Shown here: positions 1 through 10,761 of the stretch, piece by piece
How the letters are laid out: the number at the start of each line of letters is the position of its first letter
Numbering within the stretch: position 1 is the stretch's first letter
From: Alisma plantago-aquatica
Taxonomy: Eukaryota > Streptophyta > Magnoliopsida > Alismatales > Alismataceae
Direction of reading: 5' to 3'
Length of the DNA stretch: 64,000 nucleotides
Assembly (NCBI GenBank): GCA_963693085.1
Contig: OY856412.1
Location: 346,762,457 to 346,826,456 of the forward strand
Position numbers and translations under genes: made by a program
The notes under the pieces: model-generated
The model's database searches: none
Told to the model about the DNA's origin: nothing
What the model saw: only the letters and a program-made list of their open reading frames with translations

Positions 1-793
1 TTGCATAACTTCCATAAACAACATCCAAATTGAACCAAATTTGAAACTTAGGCTCATTTTATGTTTTAAAATCACATAAAAAGTTATATTATGGTTTAAA
101 GCACTTAATTATGGTAATTAATCTTGTTTAATACATTAATCAAGATTTAGGGCCTTGCACTTCTAGCACAAATTAAGAAACCATTGTTCTACTAAAGTGG
201 TGATTTTACATTTTAGATATTTAAATAAGATTTCATCGAGGTATTTGTGCATACATCCTTCCATTGGTATAAATATTGAACAAATTTTCACCAAAACACT
301 ATAAATTCCATAATTTAAGCATCAAGGCCGAAAGGGATAGAAATGATACGAAAATATTGGGGAAGGGTAAAAAAGAGAATATGTTGAAGTTTTGATAGGT
401 TATAACAAACAAAAAGAGGATGAACCAATTGACTAGTGGCCCAATCGATCGATTGGAGGAGTCCAGATGCCGCTTGGACCTGAGAACCATACTACCGCTT
501 CAGGAGCCCAACCGAGCATCCAAGAGGCGATCCTACTGGTTTAAGAGTTGAACTAATCAACCTGGATTGACTCTAGCATAGATCTTCATCAACAATGAGT
601 TGCATATGATGTGGACCTTAGGTGATAATATTTCCTTTTTGCTCTAAGGAATTACAATAGTATGGCCATAACCATCACTTGTGTGTTTTATATATCATTT
701 GCAGTTCATACTATAAATATGTGGTGATTGGAGATTTATATCTATTTATATATAAAATACCTCAATACAATATTAAGTCTTAGAAGCTTTACA
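1..793. other. AT-rich LTR-like fragment, no gene
   Basis: No coding region is supported here; the 63-codon minus-strand frame at 299-490 has no recognisable family. A perfect 16-bp palindrome at 441-456 and a TATA-like box (TATAAATA, 712-719) about 255 bp downstream resemble the U3 layout of the copia LTRs further right. The segment does not align by eye with those LTRs. Homology to the second copia's leader begins only at about 794. I infer a truncated or unrelated LTR fragment. Confidence 0.35.
441..456. repeat. perfect 16-bp palindrome
   Basis: CCAATCGATCGATTGG equals its own reverse complement. It lies in otherwise AT-rich sequence, upstream of the TATA-like box at 712-719. It is of the same style as the CG-containing palindromes in other LTRs of this window. 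Confidence 0.8.
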
Positions 794-1309
794 TAAGAAA
801 CACACATGAAAAGTTTGATCATACAAGCATAGGTTATGCCTAAGTGTGGTGCGCCGACTATCTCGTAGAAGTGTAATGGTAGATATGTAGATTCTACTCA
901 AGTAGGGTGCTTATTCTATCATGTTGGCTTTTGGGTCGAGCTTAATGAGTGTACTTAATTGGCTTAAGCACCATAGGCATGAAGATGACTATGACAAGGA
1001 GTTGTACATATCATCTATCCAAAATACATATGATGCAATTGGAAAAAGTTGCTTACCTTAATGATGTACTATGGACACTAGCATTGGCAGGGTAATAGTT
1101 GAATTGTTTTGGGCCTTGCCTCACTAGAAGGTTGTACGTTGCAATCTTATAAATTGATACATGAGGGTTATCAATTTGATCAAAATAGTGGGAATGCTAA
1201 TTAATTAAAGGCCAAATTAATATTGTTAACTTATCAAATCAAACAAATAAAAATGTTTTTAAAAAGTGTAACATTTCTTCGTAGAATCTAATGGAAAACA
1301 CAAATACGT
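794..1309 (+). other. Copia A leader (between LTR and gag)
   Basis: This stretch aligns by eye with 25861-26384, the leader of copia B. Shared blocks include AAGAAACACACATGAAAAG, CATGTTGGCTTTTGGGT and CACTAGAAGGTTGTAC. It holds no open frame. A canonical TGGTATCAGAGC primer-binding site is not visible at the left end, so the 5' LTR boundary of Copia A is unresolved. Confidence 0.6.
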
Positions 1310-2135
1310 TATTATTGCGATCAGTCCTTGAGTAGGACAAACTAATGTGATTTAGCTCAACAACTGGTTAAGGACTTTGAGAAATTTTCTCATCAACTAG
1401 TGGAAGCTCTATGTCCTTGAAAGACCAGAGCCAGAGGAACCCACTCCAAATACGCCTAACGTTGAAATGGATGCTTACTTGAAGCATGGCAATGATGTCA
1501 TAGACATTAAGTACCTTATGCTATGATGTATGGACTATGAGTTGCATAAGCCGCATGAAAACATGGAAATTCTCAAGATGGTGACACATCTAAAGAATAA
1601 TGTAAAGAAAGTAAGGTGTAATGTCCTCGAACATCAACCATCAATTCATTAATGGACTTAACCAAAAAGAAGACCCATCGGTTCATTTATAGACTTTGCC
1701 AAATCAGTGCAAACTAACAGAGGGAGATCCAATTGAGCCTCATGTTCCCAATATGATTGGGCCCATGGAACATCTAAAGTGACTGGGATTTCTTATAGGT
1801 CAAGAGTTGACCACATATATGAGTCTACAAATTATTGTATGAATCATATAGATAGTTTATCAGGTGTTACTACTTGAGTAACTTGGCTAAAGCCATATCA
1901 TAACTACTTAGCATGTTGATGCCAAACCAAGAATGAAAAAGGAAAAATTTGTGATGGTGATTAGCAGAAATGAGTCCAAGGGAAAAAGGAAGACCAAGAA
2001 GAGTTCTAAGGCTAAAGTAAGGTCCAAGTCTTCAACATTCAAGATAAGGAGAAGGGTAAGTGCAAAAAAAAACTGTCCTTTTAATTTAAAGGAACAAAGG
2101 AAGAAGAAAGAGATAGAAATTTGTACTTCATAACC
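1310..2135 (+). pseudogene. Ty1/copia gag remnant (Copia A)
   Basis: This is a decayed capsid-type gag of a Ty1/copia retrotransposon, which would form the virus-like particle. Conceptual translation in shifting frames gives DVIDIKYLML, then MDYELHKPHENMEILKMVTH, which matches the UBN2/copia gag pattern of a conserved Met-rich helix followed by HENM and a MVTHLK stretch. The end (1933-2133) is a Lys-rich tail, MKKEKFVMVISRNESKGK, corresponding to the basic linker before the zinc knuckle; the knuckle itself is not visible. Several in-frame stops and frameshifts break it. The same domain, equally decayed, occurs at 26385-27235, and the two copies support each other. No function can remain. Confidence 0.85.
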
Positions 2136-2748
2136 CAATAAGAAGTAAGCTAGATCTATAAGGAGCAAGGGATGCTGCCACTATAGTTGGAATCTGTCAT
2201 TCATGGGCATGTAATAGTATTACTGAATTGTTATTATGTATCTACCATTGATAACAACATTATGTATGTTGTATGGACAAGAATAAATTAATGTTTCATC
2301 TTAAAAGATAAGATCTTTATGGCAGTAACCCTAATGTCTCACAATCTATACTTGATACTTGTAGAGACAAATGTGTACGACACATATAATGAATGAATTA
2401 ATGACTCAAAAAATGAATGCCTATAGAATTGTCATCAAGTGCACAAAAATGAGAAATGCATTACTAGAAATCCATAATTATGGTTATCTAGACTCTTTTG
2501 GTTATTGAACCAATAGAGAGATGTAAGTCATATTGATTGTGTAATATGAAAAAAGCATCTTCACTAGATGTAGTGGAAGAGTGAGTACTCTATTAAGGAA
2601 CACACATATTAATGTACATGTACCTTTTAGAATAAATGCTCAGGGCAGTTACTAGTACCTCATTATATTTATTGATGATCTTAGTAGATATGGAATTTTA
2701 TATTTGTAGAAATACTAGTCTAAATCTCTTGGTGTTTGAATAGATTAT
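2136..2748 (+). pseudogene. Copia A pre-integrase and integrase N-terminal part, cut by an insertion
   Basis: The polyprotein continues in broken frames. At about 2450-2530 the translation RNALLEIHNYGYLDSFGY matches the same stretch of copia B (27650-27710). At about 2650-2730 YLIIFIDDLSRYGILYL is the start of the rve integrase core (family form YFITFIDDFSRYGY), including the first catalytic Asp. The frame is then interrupted by the Athila-like element and resumes at 13628 with an LLQFDR stretch that corresponds to the family's RSDRGGEY motif. No protease motif could be identified between 2170 and 2440. Confidence 0.8.
2744..2748. repeat. target-site duplication ATTAT (left)
   Basis: ATTAT directly precedes the LTR start TGATG at 2749. 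The identical ATTAT follows the terminal CATCA at 13622. This defines the insertion as one event. Confidence 0.92.
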
Positions 2749-4364
2749 TGATGTGTATTTTACTACGTGCTAAAAACGCAAGTATACACATCGAGTAGTA
2801 CAGGCCTTGTGAGGCCCGAGTCGAACACAGGGATACTCGGAAATGTTGGAGACTCCTACTAACTATTTGCGATCAGCTAAGCCGAATAACAAATTGGGGT
2901 TGTTGAATAAAATTAAAAGAAAATAAAAATAAAACAAAGCAAACAATCGATTAAAGGTTAATTTAATCAATTCAAAAGGATATCTTTAGGAGTGCGGTTT
3001 CACCGCGGGTTTTCATTGCATTAGGTTTTATATAATGCCTCACTCTTCTCTCTCTATCCGGGTAGTGGCCTGAAAACAGAAGTGCCCACTGTCGTGGTGC
3101 AATTCACTACTTAGGTTTAGGTCGGTTCCACCGTCGTAGTAACCTATCCCCTAAACTAAGTGCATTACGAACGATCTCTCAGTATCCACAATTAATTTTA
3201 CACCACCTTGGTCAAGGGATTTGTCGATTAATGTAGATTTCGTCTCTTTTCAACCGTTAATCCTTCTTTCAATGTGATTAAGGGCATTAGGTTATTATTA
3301 TGGTGATCAAGCATAACAATATATGGAGAAAACGAAACTATACCACGGATTTAAGAGAGAAAATATGATTTACTATTATAAAACTGTCATACAATGAATC
3401 CCCAGGCTACTCCCGGTCCTAAAGATGAAGGGGATTAGCCCCGCATGTTCATCTCACACAAGTACATGGTAGAAATAGGGGAAATCATATGAAAAATGTG
3501 AATAGAAAGGGAAAACCCCTGAACGGAGAAGAACCGATTGATCATTTGCATAGAACACGTGCTTTCCCGCCTCTCGGTGGTGAAATCCGTCTTCGGCAGC
3601 GTCCGGATCGACTGGTATGACTTCTGGCCTCTGTTCTCCTTTCTCTTTCTCCTCGACACTTGTGCAATGGCTAATCCGATCTCCCCCCTATCTCAGGCGG
3701 CTGTCATTAGGTATAAGTCCCTAATTAGGTCGCTAATTAACTCCAGCCGTCCGATTGAGATCATTAGAAAGCAAACTCATATCCTACAGCGTCGATACCA
3801 TCGACGCGAGTCGATGGTATCGACCCGCTATAGTAGCGGCTGGCTGCAAACCCTTCCTTTGTCGTGCCTGACATCATCTCGATACCATCGACTCGGGTCG
3901 ATGGTATTGACTCCCTTTTTGGTGTCGGTTCTGTCATTTTGCAACGCTGTAGCCTCCATGTGTCCATGGTATCGACTTGGTGTCGATACTATCGACTGTT
4001 TCTTCGCCAGCAATCTGAAGACGTCTCGATACCATCGACATCAGCGTCGATGGTATCGACTCTTTGCTGCTCCTTTCGGCTGGCAACCTGCGGTCTTGTC
4101 GATGGTATCGACTTCCGTCGATGGTATCGACGGAAGAAAATACTTGTTTTTCCTGAAATTCAAAGACAAGATCAAATAAATCCACACAAATAATAATAAT
4201 GTGATAATTAATGCTCAAAACAATGAAATAAAGGGAATTTGACATAAAATGATGGCAAAGACCAAAATGGATGAATTATGCAATATTAACCATAAAAATG
4301 ACTAATAAAAGCACAAAACACATATCAAACAGGTCTATAAATGCGACTCAAAATCATCGCATCA
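2749..4364 (-). repeat. Athila-like LTR, left copy (3' LTR in element sense)
   Basis: This 1616-bp repeat begins TGATGTG and ends ATCGCATCA. It is collinear with 12008-13622 over its full length and with 10949-11997 over its first 1049 bp. In element orientation the U3 side is at 4364. The palindrome array (3791-4136) begins about 230 bp inside that end. A minus-strand TATA-like run (ATTATATAAAACC) lies near 3027-3036 but its use is uncertain. The long plus-strand frame at 3538-4179 runs through the array and is not a gene. Confidence 0.93.
3791..4136. repeat. array of TCGATACCATCGA hairpin units in LTR
   Basis: About ten copies of a 13-mer, TCGATACCATCGA or its reverse complement TCGATGGTATCGA, are arranged mostly as facing pairs separated by 5-8 bp (for example 3791-3805 with 3811-3824, and 4026-4039 with 4047-4060). 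Each unit is itself a hairpin: TCGAT and ATCGA pair around a 3-base loop. The last unit (4112-4136) is extended by CTTCCG/CGGAAG to an 11-bp perfect stem. Pairs are spaced irregularly, with unique sequence between them. Confidence 0.95.
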
Positions 4365-4380
4365 AACTCCCCTAAGCTTG
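4365..4380 (-). other. polypurine tract of Athila-like element
   Basis: On the minus strand the sequence AAGCTTAGGGGAGTT abuts the LTR start TGATGCGATG. A purine-rich tract at this place primes plus-strand synthesis in LTR retrotransposons. The AAGCTT...GGGGAG form is typical of Athila-type elements. A second copy of the motif occurs at about 5842-5857. Confidence 0.8.
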
Positions 4381-5916
4381 AATATTGCTCTCCCTCGAGC
4401 AAGTCATCCTTAGAATAGAATTGCAAATGTCAATTGAAAAACAACAAACCAACCCAACATCCCATATGACTCCCATTGATCATTCACAAACCGGCCTTCT
4501 CTAACCACAGAACGGTAATTACCCTAAAGGCGACAGTAATCATCAATAAAAGAAATTAACCTCCTAACCGATGAACACTATCACATAAGGCAGTTAACAT
4601 AATAAAACTCGCCGATTCAGCATTGGTGCATCTTGTGATCGCCTATACTACGTTGCTCGCCCTAGCTACCATCTACATGGAAGCAGTTCTCCTGATATTC
4701 ATTAGCGAGGAGAAATTCACGGTGGCCTACCAATCCGAGCAACAGGTGGATGAAGATGGGTGGCTCATGGAAGAACGTGGAAGTATTGTACAGTTTCAAC
4801 ATGCATATACAAGAATGTCCTATATGATGCACATGCACATTAAAAATGCCCTAATGCCTAAAATTGGGTGGAATGATGCATGCACTAACCATCCGCCTCA
4901 AAATAAGATGGATATCTAGTCCAGCTACATCATGTACTCAATTATCCTGAAATGCAAGTGATATTACGTTCCTTTCTCCTTCTTATTTCACTTTCTTCTA
5001 AATTCTTTTTTTTCTCTTTTTTTTAAGAGAGATTTTCAGCTTTTTTTTTCAGCCCACATATCCATAATTGCTTAAAGATAAGTTTATTGGGCTATTTTTA
5101 TCATTGATCAGAAATTTTTTCACTATTTAGAAGGTATGGAACAATTAATTCACCATTGGGGAAAAATTGAGATACATGATATACTTTATGCATGAAGATC
5201 ATGAATGCAACTACATGGCATGCACCTAAAGGTAATGTGCATGAATCACTATATATTTTTCTTTTTATGCATACATATGGAAAATACCAATGCAAGTCCT
5301 ATTTATATGCTATGCACACAAAAAGGAATTAAAATTGCACTTTACTTCCAATTCTTAAGTGGATTATAGAAAAAAATGAAGTGGCACGATCACAAGACTA
5401 GATGACTAAAACTTAGAAAGATATTATGTGTCCCTCCTTACTGACCTGTGTAGTAGTTTAGAGGGTTCTCTCTCTTACATCCAATTAAAGTCTCATTACC
5501 ATTTGGTTAGGTTAGGCTCAAACAACCATTTCGGACCACTTTCATGAATCATTAGGAGTACAGCTATGAAATGTTGTTTCAAAGTTGACATAATCAATCA
5601 TTTTCATAGGATGTGTGCCCAAGGTCAAACAAAACAAGCTATCCAAAGACACAAAATTTTCAAATTTCCCTTGAATTTCCCATGCACTAACAGCAAGATG
5701 ACACAACTTTTATGACATCCACAATTACACTAGATAGCATGTGGATCCTACAAAAGCTAAAATTGCAAGAAAACAAATAACAAGAGAACAAAAGCAATAA
5801 TGCTAAAAACTGAAAACAATAAAAGATAGAGTTGTTCCAACTACCCCCCTAAGCTTGAATTCGACTATGGCCTCATAGTCAAAAACAAACTTAAAGATTG
5901 GAACAGGGATACCCGA
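4381..5916 (-). other. 3' non-coding part of Athila-like element
   Basis: About 1.5 kb lies between the end of the ORF1-type frame and the 3' LTR. It is AT-rich, with pyrimidine runs near 4980-5050, and no supported gene. The plus-strand 98-codon frame at 4623-4919 has no family. A second polypurine-like motif on the minus strand (5842-5857, CAAGCTTAGGGGGG) lies just after the ORF1-type frame. Confidence 0.6.
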
Positions 5917-7509
5917 TCATTCTTGTGGTGGTGGAGGCGGGTATAGCGGCGTCGTGGGGTCCCAAGACGGGTATTGCCCCTGAAAAGTCGGATCATACTG
6001 GGGCATCGGAGGAGGCTGTGGATACCCCCCAAAATAATTCTGGCTCCAGTAATGATCGTAAAACGGCTGCTGCTGCTGCTCCATCCTATGCATCCAATCA
6101 TGGATGTTCTCTTGATTTGCGAAAAGAAGGCGCTCATTCTCGAAGATCGCCTGCTGGTTGACGAAGAGCCGGTTGGTGGTGTCTTGAATACCGGCATAGG
6201 CATCTGTGTGGCTATGCTGCGTCTGCTGAATGTCCTGCAACATCGTATACATGCCTTGCATGGAATAGGCATCCTCACTAGGCTGCGAGGGATGTGATGG
6301 TGGAGGCCGATGCGGAGAAGATGAAGATGCACCCGGATGCATCCTAGGGTGCTTCCGGGGTGCCACTCTGGATCGAAGAGGTGTGAACGCCTCTTCCTCC
6401 TCTTCCGCCGCCTCGTCGTCGTCGCCACCGTTGTTGCCACCGTCTTCTTCATCGGAATCGATGGCTATGATTGGCCACCGGAAATGTTGCGCGCCGTCGA
6501 TGTTGAAGATGGGGTCGGGTAGAGAACACTCCTAATATGCTTGATTTACGTGGCAGTGTGCAAATGCCATGCCATCTCGGAGAAGAATGAGATTGGACCG
6601 GTGTAAATATTGCAAGTTGACCTTGCTGCTCGTAGTAAGAGGAGTCAGCTGATCGAGATTCAAGCCCAAGTAGAGGGCTATCCTGGTGACTAGCCCGCTG
6701 AAATGAATCGGGGCTCTCCTCATACTCCGCTTCACCGCCAAAACACGTTGCAGAAAGAAGGCGCCCCAGTTGCACTCTTATTGCGTCAGAAGCTTGTAGA
6801 GAAAGAAAAGGTCAGGCTCCTGAAACTTGCTAAGGGCTAGGTCGCCCCGAGCAAACAAGGTGGAGCTCAACATCCGGTGCAATACCCGGACAAATGGATG
6901 CTTGAAGTTGGCTACCGCGGCGTTGTGGTAGCTAACTGACTTCCCTTGTGGCACCGTCACCAACTCAGAGAAGAGTGCATCGTAGTTGGTGCGGTTATCC
7001 GGCCGCCTATAGTCGTACCGCGAGTGATTCCAGTTGAAGATGTTGTTGAACTCCTCGAGGGTGATGGTGTAGTCACGGTTGTACAGCTGAAAAGACACCA
7101 TGCCCTTTTCCCACTCGCGGTCGCTTGCAGATATCTCATTGGGCACAACACAGACGTCCATTGACGCCATGAATTCCGCCACCAGCTCTTTGTACGTTGG
7201 CCACTCACCAAAAAATGGCTGGCCGTCTTCATGGTACTCAAGCTCATCGTGTCCACGTCCCGTTTGGTGGGCCTGCCCCTTCAGTACGTAATCCAGATTT
7301 GCCTTGAAGCCAAGATCATTGATCATCTCCGGATCCACGTAACGGGTGGGCTCGATCTTGCGCTTCAGGATTTCTTCATAAACCCTCTTCACATCCGCGG
7401 ATGGGTGGACAAGTCGAGGACGTGCGACCGATGATGGCGGTGGTGGCACGAACTCGGGGATGTCAATCATATGAGCGCGCGAGGAAGAAGCTCTGGTTGG
7501 ATGCACCAT
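5917..7509 (-). pseudogene. ATHILA ORF1-type protein frame, two in-frame stops
   Basis: The frame is 531 codons from the first in-frame ATG (7507-7509), kept in one reading frame with only two nonsense codons: TAA at 6778-6780 (codon 244) and TAG at 6532-6534 (codon 326). After a Ser/Pro-rich start come TRYVDPEMINDLGF, YKELVAEFMASMD, FQLYNRDYTITLEEFNNIFN and HPFVRVLHRMLSSTLFARGD. These match the ATHILA/Arabidopsis retrotransposon ORF-1 family pattern of a strand-rich domain followed by a helical part. The tail has an acidic run (EEDGGNN...EEEEE), a Gln/His-rich helix and a Pro/Tyr-rich end. The role of this family in the element is unknown; it sits where Athila elements carry an env-like frame. 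An upstream open extension to 7641 lacks an ATG. A TATA box at 7693-7700 lies about 185 bp upstream of the ATG. Confidence 0.8.
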
Positions 7510-7664
7510 TGTTGCGACGAGAAAAGGATTAGAAGAAGAGCTCGGAGAAGAATGGAGATATGAATCTCCGCTCGGGGAAGATCGTCGCTCGGTGCTGGTG
7601 CTCTTTACTCTTGGATAGCTCGGGGGAGTGCTCGCCGCCAAGGGAGGAGATCACTCTGAAGGTG

Positions 7665-7672
7665 TGACGTCA
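7665..7672. promoter_or_regulatory. TGACGTCA palindrome near the inferred start site
   Basis: TGACGTCA is the full palindromic bZIP/CRE-type site, with a second TGACGT half site at 7675-7680. It lies about 25-30 bp downstream of the minus-strand TATA box, at the expected transcription start. Whether it is used is inference. Confidence 0.45.
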
Positions 7673-7692
7673 AATGACGTATTGGTTCTCCT

Positions 7693-7700
7693 TATATACA
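7693..7700 (-). promoter_or_regulatory. TATA-like box upstream of ORF1-type frame
   Basis: On the minus strand the sequence reads GTGTATATAAGGAG. It lies between the internal palindrome array (7725-8252) and the ATG at 7509. A start about 30 bp downstream would give a leader of roughly 155 bases, ordinary for a plant transcript. This makes a separate internal promoter plausible but unproven. Confidence 0.55.
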
Positions 7701-7724
7701 CTTGGTCGGCGCCACTGTTGACCC

Positions 7725-8252
7725 GTCAATACCATCGACGCAGGTCGATGGTATCGACACGTCTCGATGCTATCCGGCCCCCTCGCGAGTATTGACGGCT
7801 GACGTTTGCTTGATCTTGAAACCCAGATTGCTGAACATAGGTCGATAGTATCGACGCTACACCCGGATCGATGACGTGGACGCCGTGATTGCCGTCGATT
7901 TCTTTGCGCGGATCGGTGACATGGATGGTCGATACCATCGACAGATGTTGATAGTATCGACTTGGCTTCATTGTGACACCACCACTTTGCACTTCAACCT
8001 GTAACCATGTCGATACCATCGACGAGGCCGTCAATGGTATCGAGTTGACTGAGACAAATCAGTCTGAACTTCTCCAGAGATCTCGATGGTATCGACTCCT
8101 ATGTCAATACTATCGACTTTTCCTTCTCGACCACCTGTAGGTATGTCGATACCATCGATGAGGCCGTCGATGGTATCGACTCAGAACGAAATCTGTAGTC
8201 TTCAACCTGTACCCTTGTCGATACCATCGACAAGGGTGTCGATGGTATCGAC
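7725..8252. repeat. internal array of TCGATACCATCGA hairpin units
   Basis: About thirteen units of the same 13-mer family as in the LTR occur here, in both orientations. They begin at about 7725, 7744, 7841, 7928, 7947, 8008, 8028, 8082, 8103, 8144, 8167, 8217 and 8238. Some carry single-base changes (TCGATAGTATCGA, TCAATACTATCGA). The sequence between units is not the LTR sequence, so this is not simply an LTR copy. The array lies between the gag-protease frame and the ORF1-type frame, directly upstream of the TATA box. Confidence 0.93.
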
Positions 8253-8427
8253 TCTGCCTCAGCCTGCACAATGAACAAACGGATCAAGGTATCTTCTTTA
8301 CACTAAAAATTGAACGAAACTAAAGCAACCTATGATTATAAATACTCTATCCTAATGTACCGATGGTTGGGTTGCCTCCCAACAAGCGCCCTTATTTAAC
8401 GTCTTAGGCTAGACGGTATGAAGCTCA
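8253..8427 (-). other. post-pol segment retained after loss of RT to integrase
   Basis: On the minus strand the protease frame ends with TGA at 8428-8430. The following non-coding DNA contains GCGCTTGTTGGGAGGCAACC (about 8370-8391), a sequence I know as typical of the region just downstream of pol in Athila-type elements. Its presence next to the protease implies that the RT, RNase H and integrase part was removed while both flanks were kept. Confidence 0.55.
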
Positions 8428-10761
8428 TCATCTTTTCACTTTGGGAACTGCGCTTAGAGGATCATGTGGTAACTTGAATTCAACTCGATCTCCTCCAATT
8501 CCCAAGGACAATGTACCTCTCCCTAAGGCAGTCACGACGTCCGTCGTTGCTTGAAACGGTCTTCCTAGAAGAATTTCACAGCTTTGGAGCGGTTGCATAT
8601 CAATGACAACAAAATCCACTGGGAATATGAATCTATCCACTTTGACGAGAACATCCTCACACACTCCATATGGTCTCATGATAGACCCATCTGCAAATTC
8701 AATTGTTGCGGCCGACTTCTTTATCTCTTTTAACCCATGTTTCTGAAATGTCGCCAGAGGCATGAGATTTATGCTGGAGCCGGAATCACATTGCACTTTA
8801 GGAAAATGTCGACCACCTATTGATCAAGGAATGTAGAAGCCTCCTGGGTCTTTTCTCTTCTTTGGTGAACTCCCGTGAATCATAGAGCTCACTGTCTCAT
8901 TCATCCGACAAATATCACCGTCTTTTATCCGCCTCTTCTTATTGATGATTTCCTTGATGAACCTCCCATAGGCGGGCACTTTCTCCATCATCTCCACTAA
9001 TGGAATATTAATGTGGAGTTTTCGGAATATTTCCAAGAATTTCCTAAAATGACGATGCTCTTTCTTTGACTTAGGATTGTCCAGTTTTGAAACATTTGCT
9101 GCATCAACACGCCTGTGAGGTGGCACATATGAGCTTTTCGGGGTTAACTCCCCTAAGCCATCTTCAATCACTCCCTCTAACATGGGCTTTGGCGAGACAT
9201 CATCAACAGTAACAGCTTGTTGTGGTTCCTCTCTCGCATTCGATGTCTCCACACATGCACAAACAACCTTCAATTGTTCTTTTTCTCTAGATGGAGATAC
9301 AATATTCATAACTCGCAGTGATTTTCTGAAGAAAGGGTTTCCGCCCGGCAGTCCATAATAAGTGCGTGGATACGGTATCACCGGTGACGCATGCGCATTA
9401 AACGTCATTTTTCTTTCTTCTTTAGCTTCATGCACCTGAGATTCCTCCTCATTGCTTACCACAGACATATACTTGACTTGATGGTGTGCTTGGGCCACAT
9501 TTGCATTCTCGGCCGGTTTCTATTGATTGGCGTGTTTGATGGTATCCACTTCACTAGAAATCTATGCCACGGTGGTTTCTAATGCCCGCATTTGTGCTCC
9601 ATGACTTTACAACGTCTGTCCAAACTTGGTTAGAATATCACCTTGAGATTGCAATTGCTTACCAAACATGGCCATAATCTCCTGGTTCTGCTGTACCATT
9701 TGACTCAGTAATTCAGTGTTCTTATCCTCGGCTCTAGGCTGTGGTTTGGCATCTGGATCCTGCAGAAAGTTATTTGGATCCTTCCATGAGAATTTTTTAT
9801 CCTTCCTCCATTCGTAGTCATTGTTTCTGTAACCCTGTTGTTGCATGAATTTCACTTGGGCTTCCTTATCCTCAGATGCATCTTCCTTAGATAGAAGCTT
9901 CTTGGCAAGAAGAACTAACTTATCGTTTAGCTCTCTCATTGCCTTTGATTCACTGACGACTCATGCTTGCTCAACTGGGCCTCTCTCTCTTTCTCCCCAC
10001 GACTGCTTTCTAGCCATGTTCTTGAGTATCTCCCAGCATCTGGTGTCTGTGTTGTTTAGAAAAAATCCCGACCCGGCTGAATCCAGATTACTCCTATCAT
10101 GCTCGGAGAGAGCAAAATAGAAGATTTTCACCTGCGTTTCCTTGTCCAGCCCGTGATGCGGACACCTCCTCAACATAACCTGAAATCGCTCCCAGGTCTC
10201 AGAATATGTTTCACCAGCCTGTTGGGTGAAATTATGAATCTTCCGGATCATGTCGTTAGTCTTCTCAAGAGGGAAGAACCTCTCAAAGAAGACCTCCACC
10301 ATATGATCCCAGGACTCCACAAATTCTTCATCTAGGTTGTGTAGCCATTCTCGTGCAATTCCCGCTAGCGAGCTTGGGAAGAGCTTCAAATAAAGTGCAG
10401 TCTGCGGAAATCGGTCAATTTTCACCATATCGCAGTTCTCCACGAATTGACTCAGGTGCGCAACGGGATCCTCATTTTTCAACCCGTGGAAAGCATTGGA
10501 CTTAACCAAATTAATAAGAGCTAGATCAATCTTGTACGTTGGTATATTGATTGCTTGCTTCTTTATCGACCCTTTAGAGGCAGATGCGGAAGAAGCTTTG
10601 ATCTTCGCCCATATCGTTGGTTCCTCGGCCATCTCTTCTGGTTCAGATTCAGAATCTACCTCTTCTTGGTACTCTTGCTCAGAATAATCCTCGTCCTCAG
10701 GTCCCGAAAATGGAACCTCGGGTGCGCGTTCCGCGTAGTCAGTACTACACGTCTGCACCAT
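8428..10761 (-). pseudogene. Athila-like gag-protease frame, five in-frame stops
   Basis: One reading frame of 778 codons starts at ATG 10759-10761. It holds an acidic N-terminal part (residues 1-60), a retrotransposon gag domain at about residues 91-260 (FHGLKNEDPVAHLSQF, LKLFPSSLAGIAREWL, ETWERFQVMLRRCPHHGL), a Lys/Gln-rich linker, and an aspartic protease at about residues 640-770 with catalytic DSG (659-661) and the ILLGRPF flap-side motif. Gag packages RNA and forms the particle; protease matures it. Stops occur at 9961-9963 (TGA), 9607-9609 (TAA), 9562-9564 (TAG), 9520-9522 (TAG) and 8824-8826 (TGA). The last falls where the family has a Cys. No frameshift is needed across the frame, so decay is recent. 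It ends KVKR-stop with no RT. Confidence 0.9.

Noticed and set aside
3538..4179. 213-codon plus-strand frame (and its twin at 12919-13437)
   Set aside because: It runs through the LTR and its palindrome array. The peptide repeats SIPSTR/DGID-like strings that merely translate TCGATACCATCGA units, and the true coding strand of the element is minus.
4623..4919. 98-codon plus-strand frame
   Set aside because: It lies in the 3' non-coding part of a minus-strand element and has no family or conserved copy.
7510..7641. Upstream extension of the ORF1-type frame
   Set aside because: It begins with TTG, not ATG. The first in-frame ATG is at 7507-7509, and the TATA box position fits that start.
7725..8252. 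CRISPR-like array of palindromic repeats with unique spacers
   Set aside because: Units are inverted relative to each other, 13 bp long and irregularly spaced. They recur in LTRs of a plant retrotransposon, and no cas genes are present.
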